Under the pieces are notes generated by a model that was not told the DNA's origin, ran no database searches, and saw only the letters and a list, made by a program, of their open reading frames with translations. From positions 1 through 9,013 of the forward strand of contig JAFOED010000019.1 of assembly GCA_017380355.1 (NCBI GenBank): DNA of 9,013 nt. The letters are read 5' to 3'. A program made the position numbers and the translations under genes. Shown in pieces: positions 1-6,926 of this stretch. The stretch comes from Ruminococcus sp. Lineage in GTDB: Bacteria; Bacillota; Clostridia; Oscillospirales; Acutalibacteraceae. The first letter of the stretch is position 1; every line of letters starts with the position of its first letter.

Positions 1-72
1 CCATCAACATATAGAAGATACAAAAAAGCCATATCTAAACTCAAAATACTACTCTCAGGAGGTGCTCTATGA
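1..72 (+). CDS. 3' end of an upstream gene, possibly a sigma-70 family factor (partial)
   Basis: Frame 1 is open from the first base and stops at TGA 70-72, giving the tail PSTYRRYKKAISKLKILL followed by SGGAL. The stop overlaps the ATG of the next gene as ATGA, and the AGGAGG ribosome binding site of that gene (57-62) lies inside the last codons. This is the usual sign of a real, translationally coupled upstream gene rather than chance. The basic Thr-Tyr-Arg-Arg...Lys-Leu-Lys pattern resembles the recognition helix and end of sigma-factor region 4.2, where a similar pattern ends in KLK. That assignment is inference from 23 residues only; another HTH protein is possible. Confidence 0.6.
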   Translation, partial: PSTYRRYKKAISKLKILLSGGAL

Positions 73-869
73 AAAGAATAATGTCTACTTTTATCGTATT
101 AATTCTGTTACTAACAACCACCATTACTTGCTGTGCTCAGGAGAAATTTCACACAGCTTATGATTTGTTTCAGGTTTGGTCAGGTCCACAAGCCTTTCCG
201 GACTACGTATGCGGTGTGTGGAGCACAGACGGCAGTATGAATAACATAACTATATCAGTGCTGAAAAACGACGTAGGTGAAAAAGGAAAAGAGGAAATTT
301 TAGAGCTTATCGAAGATGACTCAAGCGTTACTTTTACTTATGGTCAGTACAGCAGAAATTATCTGACAGATGTACAAAAAGAAGTGGATAAACATTTCAA
401 AAATCACGAAGAACATGGTCTAATCGGTACTGCTCTACTGGAAAAAGAAGGCAAAATCGGACTGCATATTTTAAAAGAATACAAAGACAATAAAAAAACT
501 GAGGAATTACTCACAGACTTAACTTCACAATACGGCGATATTTTCACACTCACCTACGGCGACGCGTTTATTGAACAAGATATATCAATAACCACGAATG
601 AACTTATCGCACCTATAGAAAACAGCAATCTGCAAACAAACCGCCCAAGTCTAAGCACCATTATTTTAGTGCTGATTCTCATATCCAGTATCGCGTTTAT
701 GGTAGTAAGAAAAAAACGCGCAAAAGCAATGCGTACAAATAGTGGAGAAATCGTAACAAGTACTGCTTTTACAGAAAAGCAAGTAGAACAAGAAATTGAA
801 AACTCAAGTATCCACTACCCACAGACGCTTGACACAAAAATAAGCGAAAAAATAGACGAGATAAAATAA
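69..869 (+). CDS. Single-pass membrane protein with N-terminal signal and exported domain, function unknown
   Basis: The 266-residue product has a signal-peptide-like N-terminus (KR then a hydrophobic run, residues 5-20, with possible cleavage near Ala23), an exported domain (about 24-192), one transmembrane helix (about 195-213) followed by RKKR stop-transfer residues, and a polar cytoplasmic tail. This predicts type I topology. The exported part shows a weak internal duplication: residues ~60-95 and ~131-166 both run 'LK...K..E.(I/L)L....(V/I)FT.TYG'. AGGAGG at 57-62 lies 6 nt before the ATG. The ATGA overlap with the preceding gene implies one operon. If that gene is a sigma factor, this protein could be a membrane partner such as an anti-sigma factor, but no known anti-sigma motif is visible. 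I do not recognise a named family. Confidence 0.85.
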   Translation: MKRIMSTFIVLILLLTTTITCCAQEKFHTAYDLFQVWSGPQAFPDYVCGVWSTDGSMNNITISVLKNDVGEKGKEEILELIEDDSSVTFTYGQYSRNYLTDVQKEVDKHFKNHEEHGLIGTALLEKEGKIGLHILKEYKDNKKTEELLTDLTSQYGDIFTLTYGDAFIEQDISITTNELIAPIENSNLQTNRPSLSTIILVLILISSIAFMVVRKKRAKAMRTNSGEIVTSTAFTEKQVEQEIENSSIHYPQTLDTKISEKIDEIK

Positions 870-870
870 A

Positions 871-899
871 AGAAACCCCGATTAAAATCGGGGGTTTCT
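871..899. terminator. Bidirectional rho-independent terminator
   Basis: The stem AGAAACCCCGAT pairs with ATCGGGGGTTTCT around a TAAA loop, with one bulged G. It lies between the stop of the plus-strand gene (867-869) and the stop of the minus-strand gene (906-908). The minus-strand reading is followed by TTTTATTTTA, so it can end both convergent transcripts. It closely resembles the hairpin at 3349-3374. Confidence 0.85.
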
Positions 900-905
900 T
901 ATATA

Positions 906-3275
906 TCACATTTTGATTGAGAGACGTTTTTCTCGCATAGCTTTGACTTGTGGGTTAAGCGGACCGAAATCACGCTCTAAATCAAGTTCCATTTCGAGGT
1001 ACATCTTGCTCGCTTTTTCTAAATCGCCTCTTGCTAGAACATTATCAGCAATAGCTTCTCTGGTACGCATAGTCTGAATGCTTACGTGTCCGTTGAATCG
1101 GATATTCAGCTCTAACGCACGATTCAGGTATTCATCCGCTTTGTCAAACTGAGAGAGCTTAGAATAACACATACCAAGGTCAACAAGAGAGTACGCACAG
1201 TTAGGAATCTCTACACCTTCGCGAAGCATAAAGCGGTCGTAACTTAGCTCGCTATACTCAATCGCTTTTTCGTAATTTCCCATCTCCATATACATACGGG
1301 CAAACTCAACGACAGTATCGCCAGAATTTGAGAGCATAATCTCACGACCTCGCTGAGTCTCTTCTTTTTCAGCTAAGTTTTCAAAAACTGCAAGAGCTTT
1401 ATCAAGATAATACTTTGCTTTCTCAAAATTGTGTTTAAAATACTCGCATCGACCAAGTTTGCTGTAGCTTATACCTACGGTATATGCATCTTCACCCAGT
1501 GCACGGATTTTATAGTCAAGTCCGATTTCGTAATACGGACGAGCGTTTTCGTTATCACCACTGTTGTGATACGAACCAGCAAGGAACATAGCCGCAGTTC
1601 CTGCTTCGTCACTACCTTCACCGAATTCTTTGAGTGAAAATTCATAGAGAGCTTTTCCGCTTTCTATAGCACGGTCAAAGTCACCACATATCCAAGCGAT
1701 ATTAACAAAATCAGCGTACTCATGCCACAGTTCTCTTATCGGAACAGGAAAGTTATTCTGCACAAAAGCAACATAAGGAGAAATTTCTTCACGCTCTTCT
1801 ACGGTAAAATACCAGCACGCTTTACTGTTAAGCCATAACCCGTGGATATAGCTAGCGCACGAAAGTATATCAGGGTTTAGCTCAGCTTTTACAACATCGC
1901 ATATTACAGGATGCATACTGAGTTTATCTGTGTCCTCATTTAACATAAGCCAGCTTTTTGATATAAGACTGTTTATATCGTCGTAGCTTTCAAAGTCACA
2001 CCAATCCTTGAATTTCTCGAGGTCAATACCTGTGTACGGTAACATCGTCATACAACACATTACATGTTTTTCTTCTTCACTAAGATTTGAGATACAAAAC
2101 ATCTGTCTGATATAGTCAAATGATGACATAGATAAATCGCCTGTGCTATGTACGACCTTGTCTTTAAGATTTGTATTCACGCCTGTTTCTTTCAAAAGTT
2201 CAAGCATTTTTGCAGGAGTTTTGTGACTGCTGCGCATCTGCTTAGCAATAAGCTCAACAGTGATAGTGTGACAGTTTATTAGATTAAGAATTTCATCTAC
2301 AATACACTTATCATCAGGCGATAAGCGTTTTCCGTAATTACGAACGAATATGTCACGTACTTTAGAAAAATCACTGATTTTATCTATATAGAGCGTCGGG
2401 TACTCCCAGTGTTCATTTCTTGTCGTAATAATAAGATGGTACGGACCATTTGCTAAATCCTCAAGATGTTCGTCTGTATCCACATCGAAATTATCAAGAA
2501 TAATCAGAGTGCGACTAGAGGAAAGGTTTTTCAGTATCTCGAGCTTTCTGTAGAAAAAATCAATCGGTGTTTCTGTATCAGCACTGCCTTTTACTAAATT
2601 TTCGATAGTAATAGCGTCACCGATAACTGTTTCTAAAATACTTCCGTTATATCCCGCAAAAACAACGGTATCATAACGGTCACGATATTTCTTCGCATAG
2701 GCTTTCGCGATTTCACTCTTACCTATACCACCCATACCCTGTAAAAACAGGACGTTTTCTTCACTGAGTCTATCAGCAATCTCGATGAGTTCTTCGTCAC
2801 GGCCTACAAATCCTTGTCTAGGATAAGCAATTTTGTCGACAAGTCTTCTGCGACGGCTATTACTGAAAACAGCATCTTTATCAGAAAGAGTACATATTTT
2901 TTCGAAAAGCTCATCAATTCTCTTTTCAAGCGGAGGATTCACTGCATCAAGCCAATGGCACGACGAAAGATGATATTTCAGATGATCGCTAAGTTCTTCT
3001 TTGTCAACCTTGAATGGTAAAATATACTGACAGTACTGAGTAGCAAGCGTAACCTCTTTTGTGACTTCTGCAGAGCCGATAGACGCTTCAGAAAGGACAA
3101 CAACAAAGACGTCACATCTGCGTAATCCATCCATAATTGCGCTAGCCCAATCAGTTGAGCCGATGTCACGCGGTGCTATCCAACACCTGACACCTTTTTC
3201 TTCAAGGTAGTGACAAATAGCGAGCGCAATATCTTTATCTTTAGAGCTGTGACTCAGAAATATCATATGGTCCAT
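906..3275 (-). CDS. TIR - NB-ARC (STAND NTPase) - TPR protein, NLR-like, probable antiphage sensor/effector
   Basis: The 789-residue protein has three parts. Residues 1-~130 are a TIR_2-type domain: IFLSHSSKD strand, CWIAPRDI loop, VVVLSEASIGS, and E74 in 'VTKEVTLA' at the position of the catalytic Glu of NADase TIR domains. Residues ~150-470 are an NB-ARC/STAND module: FVGR entry (156-159), Walker A GMGGIGKS (180-187), Walker B TLIILDNFD (256-264), sensor LIITTRN (281-287), a degenerate GxP region (CHTITVELIA), and a winged helix ending in MHP (454-456) as the MHD equivalent. Residues ~530-780 are kinesin-light-chain-like TPRs. In this family, ligand sensing by the repeats is thought to drive ATP-dependent oligomerisation and TIR cleavage of NAD+; for this protein that is inference. 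GAGGG 6 nt upstream favours the first Met. It has its own promoter and terminators, no partner gene, and no frameshift or lost core motif. Confidence 0.93.
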   Translation of the reverse strand: MDHMIFLSHSSKDKDIALAICHYLEEKGVRCWIAPRDIGSTDWASAIMDGLRRCDVFVVVLSEASIGSAEVTKEVTLATQYCQYILPFKVDKEELSDHLKYHLSSCHWLDAVNPPLEKRIDELFEKICTLSDKDAVFSNSRRRRLVDKIAYPRQGFVGRDEELIEIADRLSEENVLFLQGMGGIGKSEIAKAYAKKYRDRYDTVVFAGYNGSILETVIGDAITIENLVKGSADTETPIDFFYRKLEILKNLSSSRTLIILDNFDVDTDEHLEDLANGPYHLIITTRNEHWEYPTLYIDKISDFSKVRDIFVRNYGKRLSPDDKCIVDEILNLINCHTITVELIAKQMRSSHKTPAKMLELLKETGVNTNLKDKVVHSTGDLSMSSFDYIRQMFCISNLSEEEKHVMCCMTMLPYTGIDLEKFKDWCDFESYDDINSLISKSWLMLNEDTDKLSMHPVICDVVKAELNPDILSCASYIHGLWLNSKACWYFTVEEREEISPYVAFVQNNFPVPIRELWHEYADFVNIAWICGDFDRAIESGKALYEFSLKEFGEGSDEAGTAAMFLAGSYHNSGDNENARPYYEIGLDYKIRALGEDAYTVGISYSKLGRCEYFKHNFEKAKYYLDKALAVFENLAEKEETQRGREIMLSNSGDTVVEFARMYMEMGNYEKAIEYSELSYDRFMLREGVEIPNCAYSLVDLGMCYSKLSQFDKADEYLNRALELNIRFNGHVSIQTMRTREAIADNVLARGDLEKASKMYLEMELDLERDFGPLNPQVKAMREKRLSIKM

Positions 3276-3307
3276 AAAAATCCCTCTTTTATAGAATTGA
3301 TGATATA

Positions 3308-3336
3308 ATTATATAGGTGCTAAACTAAAAAGTAAA
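3308..3336 (-). promoter_or_regulatory. Sigma-A-type promoter of the TIR/NB-ARC gene
   Basis: On the minus strand, -35 TTTACT (3331-3336) and -10 TATAAT (3308-3313) are separated by exactly 17 bp. The predicted start is near 3301, giving a leader of about 26 nt before the ATG at 3275. It lies just downstream of the terminator at 3349-3374, so the gene is transcribed independently. Confidence 0.75.
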
Positions 3337-3348
3337 TAAATAATAAAG

Positions 3349-3374
3349 AAACCCCCGAATTTCATCGGGGGTTT
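3349..3374 (-). terminator. Rho-independent terminator after the lipoprotein gene
   Basis: A perfect 10-bp stem, AAACCCCCGA with TCGGGGGTTT, encloses a 6-nt loop. On the minus strand it is followed by a U-rich CTTTATTATTTATTT tract, 9 nt after the lipoprotein stop codon. The plus-strand side has seven T's, so it could also stop antisense transcripts. Confidence 0.9.
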
Positions 3375-3383
3375 TTTTATGAA

Positions 3384-3980
3384 TTAGCCCATATTCTGTG
3401 ATGCTTCAACGAAACCGCCTAAGATAGCGTCGATTACGTCCTGTGCAGGGTCGATATCCCACACGCCGTCTTCACGGTATACGTGCATAACGATTTCAAC
3501 AGTCTGTGTTTCGAGGTCTTCTTTTTCCAAACACTTTGTGAGAAGCTCTACTGTTAAATCCATCATCTCTTCGTCGCTCATATTGCTTATTTCGTCAACG
3601 TGTGCGAAAGCGTATGATGTTACTTCAGAAAGGAAGTCTGTAAAAACAGGACCCATATCTGTGTTAGTTACTTTAACAGTAACGTTAACATTGTCATCAT
3701 CAACTACTTCTGTGTCAACAATTTCGTACTCGAGATTTTTGAAGATAAGCTCGAGAAGTTCATCTGTGAAAAGCTCAACACCTGCCATATCAGCGTTTGC
3801 GCCGCCGTCGTTAAAGCCTAAGAATTCTTTAACTTTCTCGGTGTTAGTACTCTTTAAAGTTGTAAAAACCTTATCTACAGTAGCTTTTGCTGCTGCTTCA
3901 GGTCCGAAACAACCAACACAAAGAGAAGCAACGAGCACAAGTGCTATAACGGATGCAAGAATTTTTGCAAATTTTTTCAT
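3384..3980 (-). CDS. Small secreted lipoprotein of unknown function
   Basis: The 198-residue product begins MKKFAKILAS, then a hydrophobic stretch and LCVGC, where Cys24 is the likely lipidated residue. Cys rather than Leu at -3 makes the lipobox slightly atypical. The mature part alternates helical stretches (residues 28-55, 110-150) with beta-rich segments ('DDDNVNVTVKVTNTDMG', 'QTVEIVMHVYREDGVWDID'). This pattern is seen in Clostridia lipoproteins of the DUF5105/DUF4878 or NTF2-like type, but that is a resemblance, not a firm match. GGAGGA lies 6 nt before the ATG. It follows the DUF4173 gene by 91 bp but has its own promoter, so it may be both part of the envelope operon and separately expressed. 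Lipidation would anchor it to the outer face of the membrane. Confidence 0.85.
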   Translation of the reverse strand: MKKFAKILASVIALVLVASLCVGCFGPEAAAKATVDKVFTTLKSTNTEKVKEFLGFNDGGANADMAGVELFTDELLELIFKNLEYEIVDTEVVDDDNVNVTVKVTNTDMGPVFTDFLSEVTSYAFAHVDEISNMSDEEMMDLTVELLTKCLEKEDLETQTVEIVMHVYREDGVWDIDPAQDVIDAILGGFVEASQNMG

Positions 3981-4001
3981 AATATTTCCTCCGTTTTATG
4001 A

Positions 4002-4036
4002 ATTGATACTAAATTCGACAAAGTATCTGTATCAAT
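4002..4036. repeat. Inverted repeat over the lipoprotein promoter/start of transcription
   Basis: Perfect 8-bp arms ATTGATAC (4002-4009) and GTATCAAT (4029-4036) are 19 bp apart. An inner AGTATC (4022-4027) can also pair with GATACT (4005-4010). The right arm overlaps the predicted -10 and +1. It could be an operator or a leader hairpin; no binding protein can be named. Confidence 0.5.
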
Positions 4037-4063
4037 ATTATCACAGAGCATAAATTTTGTAAA
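4035..4063 (-). promoter_or_regulatory. Sigma-A-type promoter of the lipoprotein gene
   Basis: On the minus strand, -35 TTTACA (4058-4063) and -10 TAATAT (4035-4040) are separated by 17 bp. An alternative GATAAT -10 two bases upstream would give a 15-bp spacer. The leader is about 48 nt and contains the inverted repeat at 4002-4036. No terminator is visible between the DUF4173 stop and this promoter, so read-through from upstream is possible. Confidence 0.65.
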
Positions 4064-4071
4064 CCGATATT

Positions 4072-5781
4072 TTATTCTTTCTCAAACTCCACATAACCTG
4101 CGTCGATAAGCGTTCTTTCAGCTTCATATCTAGGAATATTGAACTCCCAGATTGTAGGGTCAGATTTTTCGTAAGTACCATCAATATGATACACTCTGTC
4201 CTGCAGACACATAGCAAGCTTATAGTACATAATTTCGTAATCGCTCGGCTTATCATCCTCATACTCATATTCTTCTACATATTCTAACTTGTAATCGTAC
4301 TCAACTTCCATTACGTCTGTGTCGTTTTTCTCGTCTAAGATGTTTGCAAGACGAGTAAGCTGAGGAATTGCCGCATCACCTAAATCCTCCATCGCGTCAA
4401 TATCGACAGTATCGAGTGTTTTATCTAAGTATCTATCTACGTTATAATGAGCGATAAATGTGTCCACTCCGGAAAGTGAAAGTGCAGCAAACATAACTAC
4501 TAAAACAGTAAGTGAAATCACGATGAGCTTAAGCTTTTTGATAAACTGTTTTAATATTATCAGCAGGAATACGACCGCTAAAACAATCATAAACCATGAC
4601 GCATAAACACGTTTTGGAGTCAGCCCGTACTGCTCGATATACATCACCATTTTTGCGATTGCGGTACTAATTAAAACAAGTGTGAAAAGTGAGAACACTA
4701 CAGAAATAACCTTTAACAGTATCGATTTTTTATCCTCTTTGCGTTTCAGTAACAGCGAAATTGCAACCAAGATAAGCAAGTTTATAACAGAAACTGTGCA
4801 AAGCTGGAAAAAGCCCTCTCGTGCGTACTGTGCGTGGCTGAAATTTTTTGGCAGAACTCCTGTGAAACCTGAGATATAATACTGCCACTGTGACACAAAG
4901 AAGAACACATAAATCGCTAAAATCGGCACTACTGCAGTAAGCACAGTGATAACAGGTGCGATACGGATTTTAGGCAAAATCTTATTGCAAGAATCTGCAG
5001 TTACTACGTCTTTACACTTATTGTCAGAAGACGAAACAAACAAGCCGTACACATAAGCTCCAACCGGGAAGCCGAAGAAAATACTAACAATATGAGTAAA
5101 AATATCTTTAGCTTCGAAGTCGAAAACTCTCTTTAATAAATCAGTAAAACTGCTGTCATAAGAAAGCAAAGCTAAGATAACAGTGCAAGGAATTAAAGCA
5201 ACACCGACACCGATTAAAATCTTCAGGATTATTTTACCGCTTTTGTTTTTCTTACCCGAAAACATCGCTATAAACATCGCAGGAAATGAACAGAAAGGCA
5301 GGATAAATATCGCTTTAAAAAAGTCGATAACAATACTGTCAGTAAAGCGGAAAATATTGTCACTTGAAATTGCATAAAGGAAATAGCAATAAGCAGCGAG
5401 CGAGTATGTAAAAGCAAAGAAGTGTAAAAATCCGTTTGCTGTTATTATCAGGCTAGTTGAAACAACCAGCGCTGAAATTGCAACTAAAACAGGCATAATT
5501 TTCAGCTTTTTGCCCTTTATCAACACAGCACACGCAGTACTAACAAACATCAGAACAATCACCACAAGTGCTCCGAGTGGGTTGTCAGCAATCGGAATCG
5601 ACAAGCAGAAAAGATACGCGAGAACAAACGAAATCCACGCAAAAATGGTTTCTTTAACGCTGAATTCTCGCGGTGGTTTTTTAGGGCTTGAAGCATATGT
5701 GCTGTACCCCGTTGCGTACGGATTAACCGAAATATTTTCATAATTTTCAGATTTTGTAAAAGGTGCGTTATTTGTATCCAT
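4072..5781 (-). CDS. DUF4173/DUF4153-like multi-pass membrane protein
   Basis: The 569-residue protein has a hydrophilic N-terminal tail (1-~42, with the Tyr/Pro-rich 'NPYATGYSTYASSPKKPP'), roughly a dozen hydrophobic segments between 45 and 435, and a soluble C-terminal region (~440-569) with a strongly acidic stretch at about 490-516. 'HAQYAREGFFQL' (317-328) and 'EQYGLTPKRVYASW' (383-396) match the conserved signature of DUF4173 membrane proteins, whose function is unknown. It is the last gene of a five-gene run behind the DUF2975/XRE pair. Its first 17 codons, start and AAGGAGG leader are nearly identical to those of the next gene upstream, which ends 18 bp before it. AAGGAGG lies 6 nt before the ATG, which fixes the start. 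Confidence 0.88.
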   Translation of the reverse strand: MDTNNAPFTKSENYENISVNPYATGYSTYASSPKKPPREFSVKETIFAWISFVLAYLFCLSIPIADNPLGALVVIVLMFVSTACAVLIKGKKLKIMPVLVAISALVVSTSLIITANGFLHFFAFTYSLAAYCYFLYAISSDNIFRFTDSIVIDFFKAIFILPFCSFPAMFIAMFSGKKNKSGKIILKILIGVGVALIPCTVILALLSYDSSFTDLLKRVFDFEAKDIFTHIVSIFFGFPVGAYVYGLFVSSSDNKCKDVVTADSCNKILPKIRIAPVITVLTAVVPILAIYVFFFVSQWQYYISGFTGVLPKNFSHAQYAREGFFQLCTVSVINLLILVAISLLLKRKEDKKSILLKVISVVFSLFTLVLISTAIAKMVMYIEQYGLTPKRVYASWFMIVLAVVFLLIILKQFIKKLKLIVISLTVLVVMFAALSLSGVDTFIAHYNVDRYLDKTLDTVDIDAMEDLGDAAIPQLTRLANILDEKNDTDVMEVEYDYKLEYVEEYEYEDDKPSDYEIMYYKLAMCLQDRVYHIDGTYEKSDPTIWEFNIPRYEAERTLIDAGYVEFEKE

Positions 5782-5824
5782 AATAGACCTCCTTAAACGC
5801 TAATAGTCATAATATTCGTAGTGC
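5731..5824. repeat. Direct repeat copy 1 (leader, start and 17 codons of the DUF4173 gene plus tail of the previous gene)
   Basis: Aligned without gaps to 6274-6367, 87 of 94 positions match by eye. The 70 bp holding the RBS, start and 17 codons match at 68 of 70. Similarity ends sharply at 5731, after the codons for ENYENI. At the other end it includes the last codons of the small multi-pass gene (SHYEYYDY and its stop). Confidence 0.9.
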
Positions 5825-6324
5825 GAATCTATAAACTTCAGTGACATAAACAGCGACAAAACTGTCAGTGCGCGTAAAGTAAAAACAAGGACACAAAAGA
5901 TGTCCATGAATATAAAGAAAAACGATACAACTGACTCAAAAATCATAACAAAAAGCCAGAGTCTAACTACTGTTTTCGCTTTTTCTCTAAATATTTTCAG
6001 TGTGAAATATCCTACAACCGACAAAACCGATACGCTCAATACTGCTACAATGATATTAAGTCCCACATACTCGGGCGCAAAGCTAACAAAAAGCATCGGA
6101 AACCAGAACGATATCAAACTAGAAGGTACTATAAATCTTTCGAAAAGAGTGAACATAAACGTACCGTGCGAAAACAGTTCGAAAAGGTTATCGAGTACTC
6201 CAAGTACCATCATCAAAGCTGTCAGTAAAAGAGTTGTGAAAAGTAATACGACACTAACTATCTGCCATACTGTAATATTTTCATAATTTTCAGGTTTTGT
6301 AAAAGGTGCGTTATTTGTATCCAT
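5800..6324 (-). CDS. Small multi-pass membrane protein sharing its N-terminus with the DUF4173 protein
   Basis: The 174-residue protein begins MDTNNAPFTKPENYENI, which matches the first 17 residues of the downstream DUF4173 protein except Pro11 for Ser. About five hydrophobic segments follow (roughly 20-43, 64-83, 88-108, 121-140, 141-163), then a polar HYEYYDY tail. After residue 17 I see no similarity to the DUF4173 protein, and I recognise no family. AAGGAGA lies 6 nt before the ATG. The gene is bracketed by the two copies of the ~94-bp direct repeat, so it is effectively one unit of a tandem duplication with a 543-bp period. Co-transcription with its neighbours (49 bp and 18 bp away) is likely. 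Confidence 0.85.
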   Translation of the reverse strand: MDTNNAPFTKPENYENITVWQIVSVVLLFTTLLLTALMMVLGVLDNLFELFSHGTFMFTLFERFIVPSSLISFWFPMLFVSFAPEYVGLNIIVAVLSVSVLSVVGYFTLKIFREKAKTVVRLWLFVMIFESVVSFFFIFMDIFCVLVFTLRALTVLSLFMSLKFIDSHYEYYDY

Positions 6325-6367
6325 AATAGATCTCCTTAAACGCTAATAATCTTAATAATTATAGTGC
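6274..6367. repeat. Direct repeat copy 2 (leader, start and 17 codons of the small multi-pass gene)
   Basis: This copy lies exactly 543 bp (181 codons) from copy 1 at 5731-5824. It contains the RBS, start codon and first 17 codons of the small multi-pass gene. The extra ~24 bp upstream of the leader match the 3' coding end of that same gene in copy 1. Confidence 0.9.
6344..6367 (-). pseudogene. Possible decayed 3' tail of a lost tandem paralogue
   Basis: Read on the minus strand in the frame that gives SHYEYYDY-stop in copy 1, this stretch gives HYNY-stop-DY-stop, with 19 of 24 bases matching. It lies between the stop of the upstream exported-protein gene and the leader of the small multi-pass gene. 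It looks like the end of a further copy whose body has been lost. The stretch is short and AT-rich, so chance similarity cannot be excluded; the continuity with the 94% identical repeat is the main support. Confidence 0.4.
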
Positions 6368-6373
6368 TTTCAA

Positions 6374-6898
6374 TTATCGTTCACCAATGTTTTCATATTC
6401 AGGAACGAAATCCTTGTAACAAAGTGTTGTGTCCTTATACTCTCTATATCCACCATTTACTATAATACCATTTTCTGTGCGCTCATAACGCACATATTTC
6501 CACTTGAATGATTCTAAATCAGGGTATATTTCTTTAAGCTCTTCTACAGTTTCGTATTCTTTCAAGTCGAAATACATATTCTCAGGCTCATAGTTTTTGA
6601 CATCGAATGTGTACCATTTATCGTGATATTCAATAATCAATACACCATCTGAATAAGCGAATCTCTTAATGCTACCCTCTAGTAACCATCTCCAGTTTTC
6701 TTTTCTACGTGAAGGGTCAACATCTATTTCTAATGTATCCTGACCTTCAAACAAAGTAACCATAACATCATCGCGATAAATGTATGTGTCATGGTCTATG
6801 GAGTAAACATACTCTTCATCGTCAAATACAGGAATTAATAAAACGCAAACAAAAAGAATTACACAAATCCATAATAGTGGTTTCAAAAACTTTTTCAT
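6374..6898 (-). CDS. Single-pass membrane-anchored exported protein of unknown function
   Basis: From the preferred start the product has 174 residues: MKKFLKPLLWICV begins an N-terminal membrane anchor (about residues 4-24), followed by a soluble exported region rich in Tyr, Trp and acidic residues with short beta-strand-like stretches ('VLIIEYHDKWYTFDV', 'GIIVNGGYREY'). There is no lipobox and no recognised family. A Met two codons earlier (6904) is possible, but the GAGGTGA Shine-Dalgarno at 6905-6911 would then abut the start with no spacing; it lies 6 nt from the Met at 6898. It stands between the XRE regulator (28 bp) and the small multi-pass protein (49 bp) in one apparent operon, so a role with the other envelope proteins is likely but not shown. 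Confidence 0.82.
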   Translation of the reverse strand: MKKFLKPLLWICVILFVCVLLIPVFDDEEYVYSIDHDTYIYRDDVMVTLFEGQDTLEIDVDPSRRKENWRWLLEGSIKRFAYSDGVLIIEYHDKWYTFDVKNYEPENMYFDLKEYETVEELKEIYPDLESFKWKYVRYERTENGIIVNGGYREYKDTTLCYKDFVPEYENIGER

Positions 6899-6904
6899 AT
6901 CCAT

Positions 6905-6911
6905 TCACCTC
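6905..6911 (-). promoter_or_regulatory. Ribosome binding site that decides the start at 6898
   Basis: GAGGTGA on the minus strand matches the extended anti-Shine-Dalgarno complement. It is 0 nt from the ATG at 6904 and 6 nt from the ATG at 6898, which favours the inner start. Confidence 0.65.
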
Positions 6912-6926
6912 TACTAATCGGTAAAT

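Noticed and set aside
3538..4053. Plus-strand open frame of 171 codons antisense to the lipoprotein gene
   Set aside because: It is Ser/Thr-rich and low in complexity, has no good RBS, and is the mirror of a gene with a clear signal peptide, promoter and terminator.
5900..6286. Plus-strand open frame of 128 codons opposite the small multi-pass gene
   Set aside because: The minus strand has a clear RBS, operon spacing and transmembrane pattern; the plus-strand product is polar and featureless.
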